From: Ascaris suum | Lineage: Eukaryota; Nematoda; Chromadorea; Rhabditida; Ascarididae | Assembly: GCA_013433145.1 (NCBI GenBank) | Contig: CM024186.1 | Span: 5,460,001 to 5,524,000 of the forward strand | DNA length: 64,000 bases | Reading direction: 5' to 3' | Shown: one piece after another, positions 1 to 16,600 of the stretch | Layout: the number at the start of each line of letters is the position of its first letter | Numbering within the stretch: position 1 is the first letter of the stretch | The notes under the pieces: model-generated | What the model was told of the DNA's origin: nothing | Database searches by the model: none | Seen by the model: only the letters and a program-made list of their open reading frames with translations | Position numbers and translations under genes: made by a program

Positions 1-386
1 GAATCCATTTATTTTCGTAATCGTCATCGTGATCGACAATAGCTTTTTGCACGCGATTGATCATGTCGTTGATAAATTCATTTAATCATATTGCTGATAA
101 ATCGACTGATCAGCTTGGTGATAAATCGATAAATCAGCCTCTTGATGAATTCCAGGTCGTAATTTTCGATCGCCATATTTTAAGAATATTTTGATTAAAT
201 ATTTTCCTACAAAGATTTATTATTTCTTGGCATTGTTTTACGCATATAAATCGCTCGTAATAATTTATTCATTCATAACGATGAATGAAAAACGTCGAAT
301 CATTGAATAACGATGTAAATTTTACAATGACGAGTTTACTTTTTTTTTCTAGTTTATTTTTCTTTTGATTTATTTATTTTTTTCAG
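1..386 (+). other. Intron sequence upstream of first visible KCC exon
   Basis: AT-rich sequence with no reading frame that fits the KCC protein. It ends in a strong acceptor (polypyrimidine then TTTTTTCAG) at 386, so it is read as the 3' part of an intron whose donor is outside the window. Confidence 0.6.
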
Positions 387-441
387 ATTTATATATTTCC
401 TGATCTCACGATTGGTGGACGCGAAGTGCAATCAGAAACCG
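387..441 (+). CDS. KCC exon 1 of window (extracellular loop start)
   Basis: Acceptor TTTTTTCAG and donor G|GTGAGG flank a 55-nt open segment reading [18 protein letters not shown]. The phase (one trailing base) joins exactly to the next exon. Its sequence is not conserved with vertebrate KCCs, so the assignment rests on splice sites and phase. Confidence 0.55.
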
Positions 442-3400
442 GTGAGGAAATATTTATAGAATTCGTTTTTATTTTATTCGGAATTTATTATTAAAAGTTG
501 ATTAGAAATATTGTTAATTAAGAATAATTTGAGTTGAACTTTAGAAGGGATCTCGTAGCGTTATCAACGGGAAATATTAAAATCGGCCATTAATAGCGCA
601 TAATAATTTGATATGTAAAGACTTTTATGGAAACTTCTTCGTGATTCAATATTCAAATTTTTGACAGGCAGGAAAGGATAAATCCAGTTACCGCTTAGTA
701 GGTTAAGTTAACTTATGCAAATTATATGCTTTTTTATTTTATATGATTTGTTTATTTATTTATTTATTCATTCAGTTTATTTATTAGTTCTATCATGGCA
801 TTTGTTATTTTCGTTTCTAATGGATTATTATATTTTGCAAACGTTCTAGTGAAGTTAGATTTATTGATTGAACTTACCATTTTGTTGATTTGTTGATTTA
901 ATTTGTTGATTTAATTCTAATGGATATTTTGCAAAGTTAGATTTATTGATTGAACTTGCCATTTTGTTGATTTAATAATTTGGATAGCTACTTTATTTTC
1001 TATCATTTTGAAGTTCTTTAATTACTTCATTACTTTTTTTCGTAGTGTGGTTTTTTTTTGAGAGAGATTTTCAACTTATTTCATATTCCACTATGTATCA
1101 TCTTTTTTTTATATGCGAAAAAAACATAGACATTTCGAGGGCATTGTAAATTGCTTTTTTATTAATAATCCGATATTTTTCTCTTTAAAAAATCATATTA
1201 TTTCCAATTTTCGCGGTTATCACGGTTTCTTTAACGGCCTTAAAAGTCTTTATGCAGATTCTTCTGCTTGCCGTTGATTTTTCCATTTTTTTGGTGAAGG
1301 GATAGGGTGGTGAAGCGAAGGGAAGGGGAGGAAGGAATTGCTATGAAAAATAGTATCAGGAAACAAGGTAAACTTGAGAGTCAGCATAACGCCTATAAAT
1401 AGGTCATGGAGAAATAGTGTAATGCCTCTATAAATAAGTTGTATTAAGGCGCAATGGGTATGATGTCGCATAATTTGCGTTTATACTCGACCGTGCTTTT
1501 GCTATTGGAATTTGCTATCGTCGCAATGGGTGTTCGATTTGTACAACTTCTTGCACCGGTTTGTTTCATAGTAATTGTAGAATTATGCATTCGATTCTTT
1601 GCATTATATTTGATGATCGCTAGCGGGAGGAGCGAGGAAAGGGGAAGGATTAAAGGTGAGAGAATTCCGCGGAAACGTTGAATGAATTTCCTTTGGATTT
1701 GTGTATTAATAAGAGGGAAAGAGGTAAGAGGCAGGCGGTGATTTTAACGTTATTCGTATAGAAGAATATCGCTTGGTTATTGGTATTTGAGTGGTCAGTT
1801 GATTGGACTGTTGAATTTTTATGATGGGTGGGATCGGTACAGTTCTAAAGACTTGATGACCTAGAATTTATTATGCATAACTTTAGGCTATATTCGTAGT
1901 TGAGCTCATACTTTTTGGAATTTATGAATAATTGAATAATTGCGGCAAATATAGCATGCGCAGGAACGATTAGTATGAAGCAGTCGGATTGATTTTACTA
2001 GAATATAAGCACACTGCTGCGCAATTTTTATTATTTTTTGGGAACGAGGCTGCAGAAAGCGCATGCTATGTTCAACTGTTTTGGCGTGCTTTACCATTTT
2101 TTCCTCAAAAGATAGCTTCGTTTGTGTAAATTTGATTGATTGAAGGTATCGTTAATGTGTGTAATATTGTCGATTCTGGCATGTTACGCAGGTGGTATTG
2201 AAAAAACGATCAATTCATATAGTGGACAACGGTATGTTACAAATTAGCGTTTCTTTTAGGGTATTGCTTGTTTATTTTGCTCTAACTATACCTGTACTAT
2301 ACCCATGATCTCCCATATACCTGTACAATATACCTATAATATATGTGCCATCACCTGTGCACTTACCTGTATTGCACCATTTTTCAATGTTTCGATTTCT
2401 AGTCTACTGAAAAGACGCGAAAGCGAGTATTTGGGTAGGGGAGGGAAGGCGGATGTTGAATGATTTGCAGGTATTAGAAAAGTTAGTAGAACTTTTCAAG
2501 TATGACGATAGATAAGCAAATGAAGTTCTTTATTTCTTGGCCATACTTTTATAGGCGGCAGTTTCAACTTCATTGATAGAGTAATTGCGCATTAGATGTT
2601 ATTGATTTTAAATCGTCGCTTCGATAATCTCATGCTCTTCAGTTGAAGAGCTTTAGGTTTCTCAGAGACTCTTAATATATTGATTAGTAAATGCATCAAT
2701 TGTAATGGATTGATCGGTAATTAAAATTAATATTGAAATTATTGTAATTATTTACAGAGTATGTATGTTGGGTGATCATCTGTTGCAAGCGAGCGCTATT
2801 CTTCCTGCAAATGCATCGATCTCACAAATATGCAATTATTGCAATCCAGAAAATCCGTAAGCTTCCTTCTGCTTTCGTTTTTTCGGAACCTTTAGAGGAT
2901 ATGATGGATAGTGAATGTATATAAAGCTGAAGTGTGGTCGGTTCATATAGACGATATTAGTTAGCGTAGGTATTTATATAAATTTATTACCGATTGAATG
3001 ATCAATCGGCGGAGTTCTAGCGAATTCTGGATCCATGGATGATCTGATAGAGCTGTGGATCTGTTGAATGATTTATCGGTCAAGTTTTTGATCTTATCTT
3101 AGTAAAGTCTTGCGTTCCTCGAACATATTTCTAACGCTTAAATTAAAATAGAAAATAGATTTGCCTTAATTTCTTTTCATTCATATAAGTTCATATCAGT
3201 TGTGCTCATCGGAAATTGATCAGTGGAAAATATATGCGCGATTCAATGAGCTCTCAAAATGCCTTTATCATCCGAACGTCACGCGAATTCAGAAGTGCGA
3301 AGATTGAAAAAATCTGTTACGAATGTGAGAGACCCTAGGGGTTTTATTTGAGATGATACGGTTATCGTTTCTAGAAGTCCGTTATTGTGGAAGTTTTGCC

Positions 3401-5126
3401 GGAACAATACTTGTGTGGAACCACTACGCTGTATCAATGGTTTTCCTGGATTCGGCAGCAGAACGCTTGTCGGTTTGTGTATTTTGCATTGTTTAAATGC
3501 AGATTGTTTTTTTTTTTTTTTTGGTGAGGAATCTACTTCTCAAAAGGTTCAAAGGTCATTGTTAGCATTTTTCGAAATCCATAGTGGTCAAAATTAATAG
3601 ATTTGATAAACTTCATAGTTTCAATACTAAACTAAGAAATAATTTCACTTATATTGCTATTTCCGTACGAAAATTATTGCTTAACCTGGAAGGTATTTTC
3701 ATTAACAAAGGGAACATCTTCATCGGTCATTGAATAAAAAAGTAGAACTGTTAATGCCTTATTAGCAAACATTTACATTCTCATAACGAAGCTTAATCCA
3801 TATATGAACTGAAAGAATATTATAGCATCTCTAATAATAATTTATAGATACTTGTTGATAAGTCCACCTAATAATGTATTCGCACTGTTCATAACTCCTC
3901 ATTTAGCTACAGATAAACATCAGTGATTGATGGCGCTAACTTTAAAAAAGCAGCTTAAGTTCTACCTATTGTATATTTAATCGCAAATTCTCAAGGCATC
4001 GGGTCATATTTCAGAAAATGTTGGACCACATTATATGGGCAAAGATGAATACAAAGAAGGCCGACCAGCTGATAAGGCGTTGGAGACTTTTCAAGATGTG
4101 CGAACAACATTTTTCGTCTTATTAGCGATTTATTTCCCGGCTGTCACTGGTATACTCACGGGTGCCAATATGAGCGGTTTGTGCTATATTATTTATTTCC
4201 GGTTTTGAATTAGAATAATCCATTTTGGGAGCGGCGGAACTCCTCCCTCCTTCCCGTCTCCTTAGAGCCCAACTCGCTTCTTTCATCCTCTATAGCTGTT
4301 TAATCGATCTTATAGGAACTTTTCAATGCAGCATGTTCAGACACCTCATTCAAATACGATTATGTTTTCTTTAATGTTATTTTCGTTACGGTCGCGTCGC
4401 CGTCATGGGGAAGGTTAGCACCACTTTTCAGCGTTTTTCGTTGTTTACCACTCTCCAGTTTATCGTATTTCCTTGAATATAACCCCTCTCATTCTGCTGG
4501 CGACGTTAAAAGGGCTTTTCATCCGAGATGTCCATCGGTTGAATCCTTATACAACTTTTATGCTATGTAAAATAAAGCAATTGAGGAAAAAGCGGTGCAA
4601 TATTTGTTCGCCTATTAATTTCAATAGTTCTTTTTTTTTCCGATGATATTAAAAATATTCAATTATTATTTAAACGTTGATAAGGAAGTTGCTTCTGCAG
4701 GTGATCTAGCCAATCCACAATCATCAATTCCAACCGGTACAATCACTGCTCAACTTACAACTTCGTTCATCTATTTTTCGTTAGCACTATGTTTTGCTGC
4801 TGCTATCGATGGAGCCGTTTTACGTGATAAGTGAGTTAATTTATCGTTTATTCTAAAGTTGTTTTTCAAGAATATAAAGGATAAAAAACTTATAAAATTA
4901 AAAAATTTGATAAGGTGATGATTTGCGAGCACATTAAGAATATGGTAAATCAAGGAAAAGATTTCAGAAAAAATAACATAAGTTGACGCTTTATTGAGAA
5001 AAACCGTCTGTCAATGTCATCATAGAAAACATATATGATGCGTTTATGATCGTGAGGGGGTATATGCATCTCAGGTTTTTTTATGCGGAAGGCGGATAGG
5101 CTATTTTCTCTTCCTCTCGCTTTAAG

Positions 5127-5199
<73 letters not shown>

Positions 5200-7870
5200 T
5201 ATTATTATTATTATTATTTTAATTATTATTATTAATTATTAATTATTAATTATTAATATTAAATTATAAATTATTAAATATTAAATTATTAAATTTAATT
5301 CTTAAATTATTAAATTATTAAATTATTAAATTATTAAATTATTAAATTATTAAATTATTAAATTATTAAATTATTAAATCTTAAATTATTAAATTATTAA
5401 ATTATTAAATTATTAAATTATTAATTCTTAAATTATTAAATTATTAATTATTAATTCTTAAATTATTAAATTATTAAATTAAATTCTAAAATCTTAAATT
5501 ATTAAATTATTAAATTCTAATTTATTATTAAATTATTAAATTATTAAATATTAAATTATTAAATCTTAAATTTAAAATTATTAAATTATTAAATATTAAA
5601 TTATTAATTATTAAATTATTAAATTAAAATTATAAATTCTTAATTCTTAAATTATTAATTCTTAAATTCTTAATTATTAAATTATTAAATTATTAAATTT
5701 ATTAAATTCTTAAATTATAAATTATTAAATTATTAATTCTTAATTTAAATTATTAAATTCTTAATTATTATATTAATTATTAAATTATTAAATTATTAAA
5801 TTATTTAATTAATTATTAAAATTATTAAATTATTAAATTATAAATTATTAAATATTAAATTATTAAATTATTAAATTATTATTATTATTAAATTATTAAA
5901 TTATTAAATTATTAATTATTAATTATTAAATTATTAAATTATTAAATTATTAATTATTAAATTATTAAATTATTAAAATTATTAATTATTAAATTATTAA
6001 ATTATTAAATTATTAAATTATTAAATTATTAAATTATTAATTATTAAATTATTAAATTATTAATAAATTATTAAAATTATAAATTATTAAATTATTAATT
6101 ATTAAATTATTAATTATTAAATTATTAAATTATTAATTAATTATTAAATTTATTAAATTATTAAATTATTAAATTAAATTATTAAATTATTAAATTAAAT
6201 TAAATTATTAAATAAATTATTAAATTATAAATTATTAAATTATTAATTTAAATTATAATTTATTAATTATTAAATTATTAAATAATTATTAAATTAAATT
6301 ATTAAATTATTAAATTATTAAATTATTAATTATTTATTAAATTATTAAATTATTAAATTATTATTAAATTATTAATTATTAATTAATTTTTATTAAATTA
6401 TTAAATTATTAAATTATTAATTATTATATTTATTATTATTATTAAATTATTATATTATTGAATTAATTATTAAATTATTAATTATTAAATTAATTATTAA
6501 ATTAAATTATTAAATTATTAATTATTAATTATTATTATTTATTAATTATTAATTATTATTAATTATTAATTATTAATTATTAATTATTATTAATTATTAA
6601 TTATTATTAAATTATTAATTATTATTAATTATTAATTATTATTATTAAATTAATAATTATTATTAATTATAATTATTAATTATTAAATTATTAATTATTA
6701 ATTATTAATTATTAATTCTTAAATTATTAATTAATTATTATTTTATTATTAATATTAATTATTAATTATTATTATTTTTATTATTATTATTAATTGTTAA
6801 TTATTATATTATAATTATTAATTATTAATTATTATTATTATTATTCTTAATTATTAATTATTAATTATTATTATTATTATTATTACTATTAATTATTAAT
6901 TTTTAATTATATTAATTATTATTATTTATTAATTATTAATTATTATTATTATTAATTATTTTATTATTATTATTAATTATTAATTATTATTGTAACTATT
7001 ATTAATTTTTTTTATAATTATTATTATTGTTATTAATTATTAATTATTAATTATTATTATTATTATCAATTATTAATTATTATTCTTATTATTAATTATT
7101 AATTATTAATTATTATTAATTAATTATTAATTATTATTATTATTAATTATTAATTATTATTATTGTTAATTATTAGTTATTATTATTATTAATTATTAAT
7201 TATTATATTATTAATTATTAATTATTAATTATTATTATTAATAATAATAATTATTATTATTATTATCGATTATTAATTATTATTATTATTATTATTATTA
7301 TTGTTTATTATTAAATATTATTATTATTAATTCTTTATTATTATTAATTATTAATTATTTATTATTATTATTTATAATTATTATTATTATTAATTAATTA
7401 TTATTATTTATTATTAATCGTTATTATTGTTAACTATTATTATTATTATTAATTATTAATTATTATTTTTAATTATTAATTATTATTAATTATAATTATT
7501 ATTCTTATTATTATTTATTAATTACTATCAATTATTAATTATTAATTATTATTATTATTATTATTAATTTTATAATTATATTATTATTAATATTAATTAT
7601 TATATTATTAATTATTAATTTATTAATTATTATTGTTATTAATTATTAATTATTATTATTAGTAATTTTTAATTATTATCATTATTAATTATTAATTATT
7701 ATTATTATTAATTGTTAATTATTATTAATATTAATTATTATTATTATTATTATTATTTATTATTATTATTAATTATTAATTATTTTTATAATTAATTATT
7801 ATTTTTATTATTAATCATTAATTATTATTATTATTATTAATTTATTATATTATTATTATTTAATTATTAA

Positions 7871-7902
<32 letters not shown>

Positions 7903-8885
7903 TTAATATTAATTATTATTATTAATTCTTAATTATAATTATTTTATTATTAATTATTATTGTTATTAATTATTATATTATTATTATTAATTATAATTAT
8001 TAATATTATTATTATTAATTATTATTATTATTAATTATTAATTATTATTATTATAATTATTATTGTTATTCTAATTATTAATTATATTATTATTAATTAT
8101 TAATTATTAATTATTATTAATTATAAATTATTATTAATGTTATTAATAATTATTAATTATTATTATTATTAATTATTATTATAATTAATTATTATTATTA
8201 ATTATTAATTATTATTGTTAATTATTAATTATTATTATTATTAATTATTATTGTTATTATTAAGATTATTATTATTATTAATTATAATTATTATTATTAT
8301 TATTTATTAATTATTATTATTAATTATTAATTATTATTATTATTAATTGTTAATTATTATAATTATTAATTATTAATTATTATTAAATTAATTAATTATT
8401 AATTATTAATCATTAATTATTAATTATTAATTATTATTATTAATTTTTATTAATTATTATTATATTATTATTAATTTTATTTTTATAATTAATTATTATT
8501 ATTATTAATTAATTATTAATATTATTAATTATTAATTATTATTATAATTTATTATTTTATTATTATTATAATTATTAATTATTAATTTATTATTATTATA
8601 ATTATTAATTATTATTAATTATTAATTATTAATTATTATTATTATTATTATAATTATTATTATATTAATTATTAATTATTATTATAATTAATTATTATTA
8701 TTATTTATTATAATTATTACTATTAATTATTAATTATTATTATTATTAATTATTATTATTATTATTATGAATTATTAATATTATTATTATTATTAATTAT
8801 TAATTTTATTATTAATTATTATTATTAATTATTATTATTATTAATTATTAATTATTATTATATTAATTATTTATTATTATTATTA

Positions 8886-8916
<31 letters not shown>

Positions 8917-9679
8917 AAATATCATTTATTATTATTAATTATTAATTATTATTCTTATTATTAATTATTTATTATTGTAATTATTAATTTTTAATTATTA
9001 TTAATTATTGTATTAACTATTTTATTATTATTATTAATTATTAATTATTATTATTAATTAAATTTATTAAATTAATTATTAATTATTTTATATAATTAAT
9101 TACTATTATTATTTATTATTAATTATTATTATTATTTATTATTAATATTATTATTATTATTTATTGATTATTGTTATTATTAATTATTATTATTATATTA
9201 ATTATTAATTATTATTATTATTATTAATTATTGTTCGTATTAATTATTGGTTAATATATTATTAATTATTAATTATTATTGTTATTAATTATTAATTATT
9301 ATTATGATATGATTATTAATTATTATTAATTATTAATTCTGATATTATGTTATTATAATTATTAATCATTATTATTATATTATTAATTATTATTATTATT
9401 AATTATTTATTATTATTATTAATTATATTATTATAGTATTAAGTATTAATTATTATTAATGTAAATTATTAATTATTATTATTTATTAATTATTAATTAT
9501 TATTATTATTGATTCATTAATTATTATTATATTAATTCATTAATTATAATTATTATTATAAAATTATTATTTATTATTAATTATTAGTATATTAATTTTT
9601 ATTATTATTAATCATTTATTAATTATTATTATTAATTATTTATTATTATTATTATTATTATTAATTATTATTATTATTA

Positions 9680-9716
<37 letters not shown>

Positions 9717-11083
9717 ATTTATTATAATTATTATATTATTATTATTATTATTAATTATTATTATATTTTTAATTATTGTTATTATTAATTATTAATTATT
9801 ATTTATTATTAATTAATTTTAATTTAATTATTAATTATTAATTATTATTAATTATTATTATGTTTGTTATTATTATTATTTATTATTAATTATTTATTAT
9901 TATTATTATTTATTATTATTAATTATTAGTATATTATTAATATTAATTATAATTATTAATTATTAATTATTATTATTATTTTATTAATTATTATAATATT
10001 AATTATTAATTATTGTTATTATTATTTATTAGTTATTATTATTAATTATTAATTATTATTATTAATTATTAATTAATTATATTAATTATTAATTATTATT
10101 ATTATTAATTATTATTAATTATTAATTATTAATTATTGTTATTATTAATTATTAATTATTATTATTATTAATTATTAATTATTATTATTATTAATTATTA
10201 ATTATATTATTATTATTATTAATTATTATTATTTTTAATTATTAATTATATTATTATTGATTATTAATTATTATTATTATGATTATAATTATTATTATTA
10301 TTAATCATTATTATATTATTATTATTAATCATTAATTATTATTATTAATTATATTATTATTATTATTAATTATTAATTATTATTAATTATTATTATTATT
10401 AATTTTTATTATTAATTAATTAATATTATTATTAATTTTTATTATTATATATCATTGTTATTAATTATTATTATTAATTATTTTATTATTGATTATTATT
10501 ATTATTAATTATTATTATTATTGATTATTATTATTATTATTATTATAATTATTATTATTATTATTATTTGTTATTAATTATTATTATATTTAATTATTAT
10601 TATTATTAATTATTAATTATTATTTTTATTATTAATTATTAATTATTATTCTATTATTATTAATTTAATTATTAATTATTAATTATTAATTATTATTAAT
10701 TATTGTTATTAATTATTTATTATTATTATTAATTTTAATATTATTATAATTATTATTATTATTATTTATTATTAATTATTATTCTTATTATTAATTATTA
10801 ATTAATTTTTAATTATTAATTATTAATTATATTAATTATTGTTATTAATTATTTATTATTATTATTAATTATAATTATTATTTAATATTATATAATTATT
10901 AATTATTAGTTATTATTATAATAATTAATTATTAATTATTATTATAATTAATTATTATTATTATTTGTTATTAATTAATATTATTTTAATTATTAATTAT
11001 TGTTATTTATAATTATTAGTTATTATTATTATTATTATTAAATTATTATTATTAATTATTAATTATTATTATTATAATTTTTA

Positions 11084-11114
<31 letters not shown>

Positions 11115-11233
11115 AATTATTAATATTATTTATTATTAATTATTAATATTATTATTATTTATTATTAATTATTATTATTATTATTAATTATTTATTATTG
11201 TATTATTGATTATTATTATATTATTATCATTAA

Positions 11234-11264
<31 letters not shown>

Positions 11265-13613
11265 AGTTAATTATTATTTATTATTAATTATTATTTATTA
11301 TTGTTATATTATTAATTATTATTAATTATTATTATTTATTATTATTATTATAATTTTTATTATTATTAATTAATGTTATTAATTATTATTATTAATTATT
11401 ATTATTATTGATTATTAATTATTATTATTATTAATCATTAATTATTATTATTATAATTATCAATTATTATTATTATTAATTATTAATTATTATTAAGTAT
11501 TATTATTATTAATTATTATTATTATTAATTATTAGTATTATTAATTTTTATTATTATTAATCATTGTTATTAATTATTATTATAAATTATTATTATTATT
11601 GATATTATTATTAATTATTATTATTATTAATTATTATTATTATTGATTATTATTATTATAATTATTATTAATTATTAATTATTTTTATTATTAATTATTA
11701 TTATTATTAATTATTATTATTTTTAATCATTGTTATTATTAATTATTAATTATTATTCTTATTATTAATTATTAATTTTAATTATTAATTATTAATTATT
11801 ATTAATTATTGTTTTTAATTATTATATGTATTATTATTATTAATTATTAATTATTAATTATTGTTATTATCAATTTAATTATTAATTATTAATTAATTAA
11901 TATTAATTATTAATTATTATTATTCTTAATTATTATTATTATTTGTTAATAATTATTATATTATTAATTATTAATTATTGTTATTATTAATTATTAGTTA
12001 TTATTAATTATTATTAATTAATATTATTATATTAATTATAATTATTATTATTATAATTATTAATTATTATTATTAATAATTATTATTATTATTAATATTA
12101 ATTAATGTTATTATTAGTATTAATTATTATTTATTATTAATTATTAATTATTATTATTATTATAATTATTAATTATTATTATTATTAATTATTAATATTG
12201 TTATTATTAATTATTAATTATTAATTATTATTATTAATTAATTATTAATTATTATTATAATTAATTATTATTTTATTTGTTATTAATATTATTATTATAT
12301 AATTATTATTAATTAATGTTATTATAATTATTAGTTATTATTATTATTAATTATTAATTAATTTATTATAATTATTATTATTATGAATTATTATTATTAT
12401 TATTATTAATTATTATTAATTATTAATTATTAATTATTGTTATTATTAGTTATTAATTATTATTGTTATTAATTATTAATTATTATTATTATTATTAATT
12501 ATTAATTATTATTATTAATTATTGATTATTAATTATTAATTATTATTATTATTATTTAATTTAATTATTATTATTAATATTATTAATTATTATTATTAAT
12601 TAATTATTATTATTATTATTATATAATCATTAATTATTAATTATTTTTTATTATATTAATTATCAATTATATTATTATAATTATTAATTATTATTAATTA
12701 TTATATATTAATATTATTATTAATTATAGTATTATTAATTTTATTATTATTAATCATTGTTATAATTAATTATTATAATTATTTATTATTATTGATATTA
12801 TTATTATTAATTATTATTAATTATTTATTATTATTGTTATTAATTATTATTATTATTAATTATTAGTATTATTAATTTTTATTATTATTAATCATTGTTT
12901 TAATTATTATTATTAATTATTATTATTATTGATTATTATTATTATTAATTATCATTAATTATTAATTATTATTATTATTATTAATTATTTTTATTAATTA
13001 TTATTATTATTATAATATTAATTATTAATTAATAATATTATTAATTATTAATTATTATTATTAATATTAATTAATTATTATTATTATTTATTATTAATTA
13101 TTTTTATTATTAATTATTAATTATTGTTTATTATTAATTATTAGTTATTATTATTATTAATTATTATTTATTATTATTAATTATTATTAATTATTATTAT
13201 TATTAATTTTTAATTATTATTATTATTAATTATTATTAATTATTATTATTATTAATTATTGTTATTATTAATTATTAATTATTATTAATTATTAATTATT
13301 AATTATTAATTATTATTTATTATTAATTATTAATTATTATTATTATTATTATTAATTATTATTGTTATTATTATTATTAATTATTATTATTATTATTAAT
13401 TATTAATTATTTATTATTATTGATTATTATATTTATTATTATCATTAATCATTAATTATTAATTATTATTATTAATCGTTAATTATTATTATTATTAATT
13501 ATTAATTATTATTGTTATTAATTATTAATTATTATTAATTATTATTATTATTAATTTTTATTATTATTATTTTTATATTATTATTAATCATTGTTATTAA
13601 TTATTATTATTAA

Positions 13614-13653
<40 letters not shown>

Positions 13654-16600
13654 ATTATTATTATTATTATTATTAATAATTATTATTATTAATTATTATT
13701 ATTATTAATATTAGTTATTATTATTATTAATTATTATTATTTTTGAATTATTATTATTATTAATTATTATTATTATTTATTATTATTATTATTAATTATT
13801 ATTATTATGAATTATTATTATTATTAATTATTATTATTATTAATTATTATTATTAATTGTTATTATTATTAATTATTATTATATTATGAATTATTATTAT
13901 TGTTAATTAATTATTATTATTATTAATTATTATTGTTATTATTGTTATTATTAATATTTCCGTGATAATTTGTTCATTTCAAATAATCAGGAGTGGCGAT
14001 ATTCTCCTGTGAAATATTTCCGGCTTGTCATAAAGTTTTGAAGTATAATGTCACCCTCAAGGAGCGTATCGGCAGTTGGCTGAGGCTTGTAATTGTAATA
14101 TAGACATAATTGATGTCGAAAAAATACATTTTTTTCCAGAAACGAAAGAAATTTCAACCGGCTTATGGATGATCCACGAAATAAATTTCGAATAAAAGAA
14201 TCCACAAATTTCTTTCTTTGCAAATTCTTTCGACCATATAAAATATTTGATTTTTACGCTTTTCAAAACGTTCTTCCCTTTCATATAGATATTTTTTTTC
14301 ATGATATTATTTCCAAATTCTTTATTATTTTGTTGAAAAATCTTCGGACGTTTAAATTCTATGAACAATAGATCATTTCATGATTTAAATATATATATCC
14401 CTATTGTTCAACCTACATTCTTGCACTATTCATCTCTATGATGAATCCTTGCATTGTTGATCCTTGCAATTTTTTTTTTGACGTCCATCATCTTTGTGGT
14501 ATATTGCCATATTTAATTTGATGCGATTTAATGGATTTCATATGATCGTTGTGGCATTTGTAGTAAGTAATGGAGTTGATTGGAGAATAGGAAGAATTAG
14601 GAAATATTTAAATGATTTTGGGGAAACGAATTTTGTTTTAGCTGAAATTGTTTTTTTTTTTTTGCCGATTGTTTTATGAGATATTCGCATTAAAGGTATG
14701 GATCATCATTGGGTGGCGGTATGGTGGTAGCGAACTTGGCATGGCCAAGCCCTTGGGTTCTTCTAATTGGCTCGTTTACATCGACATTCGGCGCTGCTCT
14801 ACAATGCCTTTGCAGTTAGTTGTTTCTTTTAAACGATTGCGAATTTGTGGCATGCATTGATGTTTTGATATTTCGACGGTTATTCGGTTGTAAAGAATAT
14901 TTGAAAATCGGGAACGATAGCTGTTAATTTTCGACTCATAAAAGAGATTTGTTTATTATCAGTATGATTAAAGGCTGAGTCTGTAAACACCTTTTATTAA
15001 AGGTAAGGCGAGGATGGAGCTAACAACTAAATAGCAGATAATCAGTGCTTTTATATAGTTATGAAGACATCAGTTTAGGATAGAGTTGTGATTGAAGTTA
15101 GAGTTTCTTTCTTTTGCTGAGTGCTTTTTATCTTCGACTTATTTGAATCGATGAAGGGATCCTACAACTTATTGCCTCTTTAAGAATCCACGAATCAGAA
15201 GTAGATCAACCGATTCTGCAACCATCGTTTTTGAGCCTATTCATTCAGTGAGCTTTTTTGATTAATTGCCGAGTTATCGAAGGTAGCTAATTGTTCAAAT
15301 TCTAATTGTTGCAGGTGCACCACGTCTTCTGCAGTCAATTGCCAAAGATGACGTCATCCCAGCTCTAAGGCCGTTCGCTAAAGTGACCAAGAGAAATGAG
15401 CCGTTTATTGGGTTCGTCTTTTTTATGGTTTTTTAGAAGGAAGTTTGATTGCTATCAGCCGTAGTTTATTAATAAAGCATTATTTTTGTAAGTAGTCATT
15501 TTCTTGTGCTTTCGGGCAGAAATAATTTAATTCGCGGAGCGGAGCCGATCATATGTGCTGACTCCGCCTGCTGCAGGTTGCTCCGTTAGGAATATTTGAA
15601 CTTGTTACAATATAGAGATGCTTGGCGTTTTTGTGAGTTATAGCACCCTGAACGGCACCCCTGGTCGAGCCATAAGGCACTAAGCACTATAGGCAAATGT
15701 GACGCCGATTACGAATATTGAAATTGACGAATATCTTAATTACAATTTTTGACACGTACCGAAATAAGTGTATTTAGAAACACGCCAACATGGACTCGAA
15801 CTCTGTCATCGATGGTGGTTTATTAAAAATGCTCTAATATTAGTGCAAAATATTATATGGAGTAATATTTTTCTTATTTTTTAAAATAATATTTCTTATT
15901 CAGTTTAATTCTAACTGCGGTGATAGCGGAAATGGCAATATTAATGGGCGCAATGGATCAAATCGCAGCGGTTGTCGATTTTTTCTTTCTAATGTGCTAT
16001 GCATTTGTGAATCTTATTTGCGCATTGCACTCATTACTTGGCGCACCGAATTGGAGACCACGTTTTAAATATTATCATTGGTAAGTATTACTTTATTACT
16101 GTGAATATTTCAAATTTATGAATTTAGTTAGTTCATTTGTTTGTGGAACTTTCGTATTGATAAAACTTCGTGAAGTTGTAAGGAAATCCGCCTGTGAATA
16201 TAATAATCATTTATTAATTATTTGAGTGTTTATAAACTACTATGAAAATTTTAACCAGTGAAATGAGTAGTTTCAAAAAATGCTGTAAGAGTTATGGTCG
16301 AAGGTAATGAAGGGTGGAGGAAGTTGAAAATGAAGATTACTTTAGTGATAGATTAGTTATTAAATTACTGTAATGCAGAATTAGAACAGGAAGAGGAAGT
16401 AAGGTTCTGAACTATCCTAGCATTTATATGGACAAAAACAACTTTTCAGGACACTCTCACTATTAGGAGCTGGCCTGTGCTTTTTTATAATGTTCTCTAC
16501 ACATTGGGATTATGCACTTGTCTCATGTGCTCTTTGCATTGCGATCTACAAATATGTTGAATGGAAAGGGTGAGCTTGTTTTATTTTATTTCTTGTTTAT

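Noticed and set aside
15536..15600. GC-rich inverted motif GCGGAG/CTCCGC in a KCC intron
   Set aside because: Short imperfect stem with no further evidence of an element or regulatory role.
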